A stretch of DNA of 7,700 nt, from the NCBI GenBank assembly GCA_007120685.1, contig SKNG01000141.1, forward strand, positions 1 to 7,700, read 5' to 3'. Both the position numbers and the translations under genes were made by a program. Below the pieces are notes generated by a model. It ran no database searches and had not been told where the DNA came from. It saw only the letters and a list, made by a program, of their open reading frames with translations. The stretch comes from Paracoccaceae bacterium. GTDB lineage: Bacteria > Pseudomonadota > Alphaproteobacteria > Rhodobacterales > Rhodobacteraceae. Shown one piece after another: positions 5,508 to 7,700 of this stretch. Position 1 is the stretch's first letter. Each line of letters starts with the position of its first letter.

Positions 5508-5773
5508 ACTCTGCGGGCGGCCTTGAGGGTGGCGCGGGCAACGGCAAGAGCGTCATCCTGATCGACGAAGTAGGCTCGCGGTGTGGCGAGGCGCGCCCGG
5601 ACCTCCTCGGCCAGCGCCACTCGCGCGATGTCCCGCTCCTCTTCGTCGCGGATCATCTGCTCCAGCGCCGCTGCCACCGCCGCGCTCTGCGATGCATAGA
5701 CGCCCTGGCCGACCTTCTCGGTGAGGAAGCGGTGATGGCGGTCGGTGAAGCTGAGTGTTGTCTTGACGGTCAT
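5504..5773 (-). CDS. parD: ParD/CopG-family ribbon-helix-helix antitoxin
   Basis: An 89-residue antitoxin. Residues 1-40 form the DNA-binding ribbon-helix-helix: MTVKTTLSFTDRHHRFLTEK, then GVYASQSAAVAAALEQMI, the strand plus the two helices with the SxSxAV turn. The acidic, helical C-terminal part (RDEEERDIARVALAEEVRAR) is the usual toxin-wrapping segment. The start is ATG 5773-5771, with a purine-rich GAGGGG about 7 bases upstream. A longer reading from ATG 5800 is rejected because that codon lies inside the predicted -10 box. The gene is intact, although its toxin is broken. ParD proteins bind their own promoter and neutralise ParE. Here it may survive as an autoregulator of the downstream YecA-like gene, or as an antitoxin against a related toxin elsewhere. 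Confidence 0.92.
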   Translation of the reverse strand: MTVKTTLSFTDRHHRFLTEKVGQGVYASQSAAVAAALEQMIRDEEERDIARVALAEEVRARLATPRAYFVDQDDALAVARATLKAARRV

Positions 5774-5790
5774 GGGCGCCCCTCGGTATG

Positions 5791-5810
5791 GCCACGTCAT
5801 TTAACGTGGC
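5791..5810. promoter_or_regulatory. Candidate antitoxin operator (7-bp inverted repeat)
   Basis: Arms gccacgt (5791-5797) and acgtggc (5804-5810) are exact reverse complements with a 6-base spacer. The site lies 17 bases upstream of the antitoxin ATG and covers the predicted -10 box. This is where ParD-type ribbon-helix-helix dimers usually bind to repress their own operon. The binding protein is inferred, not shown. Confidence 0.65.
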
Positions 5811-5827
5811 GCTGGCGCGGGTGGCAA
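5799..5827 (-). promoter_or_regulatory. Predicted sigma70-type promoter of the parDE-yecA-like operon
   Basis: Read on the minus strand, TTGCCA (complement of 5822-5827, 5 of 6 to TTGACA) is followed by exactly 17 bases. Then comes TTAAAT (complement of 5799-5804, 4 of 6 to TATAAT). The expected transcript start near 5792 leaves a leader of about 20 bases before ATG 5773. The -10 box sits in the middle of the inverted repeat. Confidence 0.6.
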
Positions 5828-5845
5828 GTTCACACAACTGAGACG

Positions 5846-5872
5846 ACCGCGAAGATGTCAAGGCTTCGCGGT
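5846..5872. repeat. 9-bp inverted repeat at the 3' end of the transposase remnant
   Basis: Arms accgcgaag (5846-5854) and cttcgcggt (5864-5872) match perfectly around a 9-base loop that contains the transposase stop codon. On the minus strand the loop also reads TTGACA, a perfect -35 hexamer facing the toxin-antitoxin genes. No good -10 lies 16-18 bases further on. Confidence 0.7.
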
Positions 5873-6184
5873 AGCCGTCGGCAAGGCCCGGAAGACGAAG
5901 CCCATGACGTTGGTCAGCGTCTTCTCGCAGCGCAGGGCAATGCGACGGAAACGTATGATCCGTTGAAAGAAATTGTCGACCTTGTGGCGCTCGGCGTAAA
6001 GGTCGGGTGCGAGGGGCGGTTTGATCGCACCAGACGAGTTGGCCTGAATCAGAGCCTCGGCACCGAGCTCCGCCTCGATCTTTGCGCGCAGCGCGCCCGA
6101 GTCATGGGCGGCACCGGCAAAGACGTGGCCGACACCCTTCAACGCGTCGATCAGCGCCGCGGCCTGCGGGCGATCAGCGCGCAT
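5858..6184 (-). pseudogene. IS5-family transposase, C-terminal remnant
   Basis: About 109 residues match the last third of an IS5/IS427-type DDE transposase. The sequence reads RADRPQAAALIDALKGVG, then HDSGALRAKI, then GAEALIQANSSGAIKPPL. It ends with the conserved YAERHKVDNFFQRIIRFRRI and ALRCEKTLTNVMGFVF. Glu 138 (numbered from an ATG at 6403) in the YxxRHxVxxxFxxxxxFRRIAxRxxK block is the third catalytic acid. The segment where the second aspartate is expected (ADxxYDS in the family) reads AGAAHDS, with Gly 97 in place of that Asp. The N-terminal two-thirds with the first Asp is missing. The frame upstream of about 6184, open to an ATG at 6403, overlaps the end of the regulator gene and does not look like transposase. 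The terminal inverted repeats could not be located. The element is inactive. Confidence 0.8.
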
Positions 6185-6248
6185 GCAATCCGCATGAGAG
6201 GCGTTAAACCTAACCGGACCATGCCTGTTTTCGCGGAAAGTGCGACTC
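6185..6248. other. Spacer between regulator stop and transposase remnant
   Basis: A 64-base stretch downstream of the regulator. I see no terminator-like stem with a T run, no clear insertion-sequence end and no gene in it. Confidence 0.5.
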
Positions 6249-7700
6249 TCAAAATCCCTGTCTGCGCAGTTCCTGCGCGAGTTGGGCGCGGGTATTGCCA
6301 CAGATGATCGGGAAAGCTGCAAAGAATTGTGCGGCGCAGGCGTCGGGTCGGCGGCGCCGGGTCTCCTGGCGCCAGCGGGCGGCCTGCTGGTGGCGTCCGT
6401 CAAGGCCGTTTACCAGTGCCGCGATCATGGTGATAAGGTGGTGTGCGCCTGGCGTAGTGGCGGCGCGGTCGGCCCAGCGGGCGGCGGCGCTGGTGTCGCC
6501 GGTCTGGATCAGCAACAGCGCCCGCACGCCGTGCATTGCGTAAAGCAGCGGGTCCAGGGGGCTGAGGTTGAGGGCGGTGTCGACCTGGCTCTCGGCACCG
6601 CTGACATTGCCGGTCAGCACCGCGGTGAGGGCGCTGGCGTAATGGCCTTGTGCGTAGTTCGGGTTGAGCTCTACCGCGCGCAGCAGAAAGCCGGCGGCGT
6701 TCTCCGGCTCCCCTGATAGCCAGAAGGATCGCCCCATCGTGAAATGCGTGAATGGGTCCAGCGGATCGAGTTCCAGGCCGCGCTCGGCATGACGACGTGC
6801 CGCCGTGGCCGCCTCGCGAGGGTCCGGCCCGAGTTGCAGGAAGGCGTCCAGGAAGCGGGTGAAGGACAGACCGGCATGGGCGCGGGCAAAGCGCGGGTCC
6901 AGCGCGACCGCATGCCGGAAATGTCCCATGGCGATTTCGTTGGCCGCGGGGGTGAATCGGTAGATCTGACTCAGGCCGAGATGGAAACTGGTCCAGGCAT
7001 CGAGTTGGCCGACCCCGGCAAGACCGGCCAGCCGCGCCTCGTTTTGTGGAATCTGCAAGTCCAGTGCGGTGGCGACATGGGCGCTGATGCGCTGGCGCAA
7101 ATCCTCGATCTCGGAGGCGGGCGCCGTCAGCCTGTCGCCCCAGATCACCTCGCTGCGGCCCGAATGGGCCAGTTCGAGGACCACGATCAGCCTGTCGCCG
7201 CCGGTCTCGACCGTGCCGGACAAGACATAGTCGGCGCCCAGTGCCGTTCCGATCAGCTGCAGATCGGGCGAGTCGTTTCGAAAGCGGAACGAAGAGCCGC
7301 GCGCGATCACCGCCAGCCAACGTAGCCGCGACAGCGCCTGGATGATTTCGTGCGGGATCGCCTCGGCAAGGATAGCAAGGTCCGGCGATGCCCCCATCGG
7401 GCGGAAGGGAAGGACTGCCACCGAGGGGCGCGTCAGCACGGCGCTTTCCGGCCCCGCTTCCGGCTCGGAACGTGTCGGCTGTGCCGCAGCGCGCTCGCTG
7501 ACCTCGGCAATGAAGCGAAACCCGCGCCCATGGACGGTGCGGATGACCGACTGTTGCCTGCCCGTATCGCCAACCGCCTGGCGCGCCGAGCGCACGCGGC
7601 TTGACAGGCTGGCATCCGACACCGGCCTTCCCTGCCAGACGACGCGCGCAAGCTCGTCCTTGCCGACCATCCGATCACGGTGGCGGATCAGATGGATGAG
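6249..7700 (-). CDS. Winged-helix transcriptional regulator with TolB-like domain and TPR repeats (N-terminus outside window)
   Basis: The last 483 residues of a regulator whose frame is open through the window end. An in-frame ATG at 7670 lies inside the DNA-binding domain and is not the true start. Numbered from the window edge, residues 1-67 are the back half of an OmpR/PhoB-type winged helix. It has the recognition-helix region VSDASLSSRVRSARQAVGD and the wing IRTVHGRGFRFIAEV. Residues 68-92 are a Pro/Ala/Glu-rich linker with no membrane segment. Residues about 93-220 are a TolB-N/FlgO-like domain (SVAVLPF at 93-99; LAVIARGSSFRFRN; IGTALGADYVLSGTV). From about 230 to 440 there are several TPR-like helical pairs, for example HFRHAVALDPRFARAHAGL, HAERGLELDPLDPFTHFTMG and LLRAVELNPNYAQGHYASA. 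The architecture is common in Proteobacteria and resembles CadC/HilA-type regulators, but without the transmembrane helix. Targets are unknown. Nothing links it directly to its neighbours, and the transposase remnant separates it from the toxin-antitoxin operon. Confidence 0.88.
   Translation of the reverse strand, partial: LIHLIRHRDRMVGKDELARVVWQGRPVSDASLSSRVRSARQAVGDTGRQQSVIRTVHGRGFRFIAEVSERAAAQPTRSEPEAGPESAVLTRPSVAVLPFRPMGASPDLAILAEAIPHEIIQALSRLRWLAVIARGSSFRFRNDSPDLQLIGTALGADYVLSGTVETGGDRLIVVLELAHSGRSEVIWGDRLTAPASEIEDLRQRISAHVATALDLQIPQNEARLAGLAGVGQLDAWTSFHLGLSQIYRFTPAANEIAMGHFRHAVALDPRFARAHAGLSFTRFLDAFLQLGPDPREAATAARRHAERGLELDPLDPFTHFTMGRSFWLSGEPENAAGFLLRAVELNPNYAQGHYASALTAVLTGNVSGAESQVDTALNLSPLDPLLYAMHGVRALLLIQTGDTSAAARWADRAATTPGAHHLITMIAALVNGLDGRHQQAARWRQETRRRRPDACAAQFFAAFPIICGNTRAQLAQELRRQGF

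Noticed and set aside
5477..6307. Plus-strand open frame (276 codons) across the antitoxin and transposase remnant
   Set aside because: It is antisense to two recognisable minus-strand genes. A GNGKS string inside it is not in a P-loop context.
6185..6403. N-terminal part of the open frame carrying the transposase remnant
   Set aside because: Residues before about 75 have no transposase features and are antisense to the end of the regulator gene; the frame is open by chance.
1..7700. CRISPR array, tRNA, rRNA or riboswitch
   Set aside because: I saw no regularly spaced direct repeats, no cloverleaf-like segment and no recognisable structured-leader consensus.

Overview
The window is GC-rich throughout, and its gene families are typical of Alphaproteobacteria, most likely the Rhodobacterales/Rhodobacteraceae. 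These are a NitT/TauT-type ABC permease, a very large RTX/VCBS exoprotein, a ParDE module, an IS5-family remnant and a winged-helix/TPR regulator. The lineage is inferred from gene style and composition; there is no rRNA or tRNA in the window to settle it.

Layout. (1) Positions 1-236, plus strand: the C-terminal end of an ABC transporter permease that begins before the window. (2) About 237-594: no intact gene. The minus strand carries a recognisable piece of a class I SAM-dependent methyltransferase (about 255-421). Next to it is a piece resembling the C-terminal helical tail of a serine recombinase (about 473-565). This looks like a decayed junction. (3) 595-4431, plus strand: one giant gene for a modular secreted protein of 1278 residues. 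Its modules are a helical N-terminus with a glycine-rich hydrophobic stretch, an RTX block, seven propeller-like repeats, a second RTX block, two VCBS/cadherin-like domains, a small beta-sandwich and a dockerin-like calcium-binding C-terminus. (4) 4457-5773, minus strand: a compact three-gene set transcribed as ParD antitoxin, ParE toxin, then a UPF0149/SEC-C (YecA-like) protein. The toxin is frameshifted by an 11-bp tandem duplication. (5) About 5858-6184, minus strand: the C-terminal end of an IS5-family transposase. (6) 6249-7700, minus strand: a winged-helix, TolB-like and TPR regulator whose N-terminus runs off the window.

How the parts relate. The large exoprotein has no Sec signal but has RTX repeats, so export by a type I (ABC/MFP/outer-membrane channel) system is the natural expectation; no such system lies in the window. 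The toxin-antitoxin genes and the YecA-like gene probably share one autoregulated promoter just upstream of the antitoxin. There a -35/-10 pair with 17-bp spacing overlaps a perfect 7-bp inverted repeat. Remnants of at least two or three other genes flank the intact ones, so the window reads as a recombined accessory region.

The best-supported novelties are the 11-bp duplication that breaks the toxin, the multi-module architecture of the exoprotein, and a perfect 14-bp hairpin inside its dockerin-like module. I did not find evidence for a wholly new defence or mobile system.
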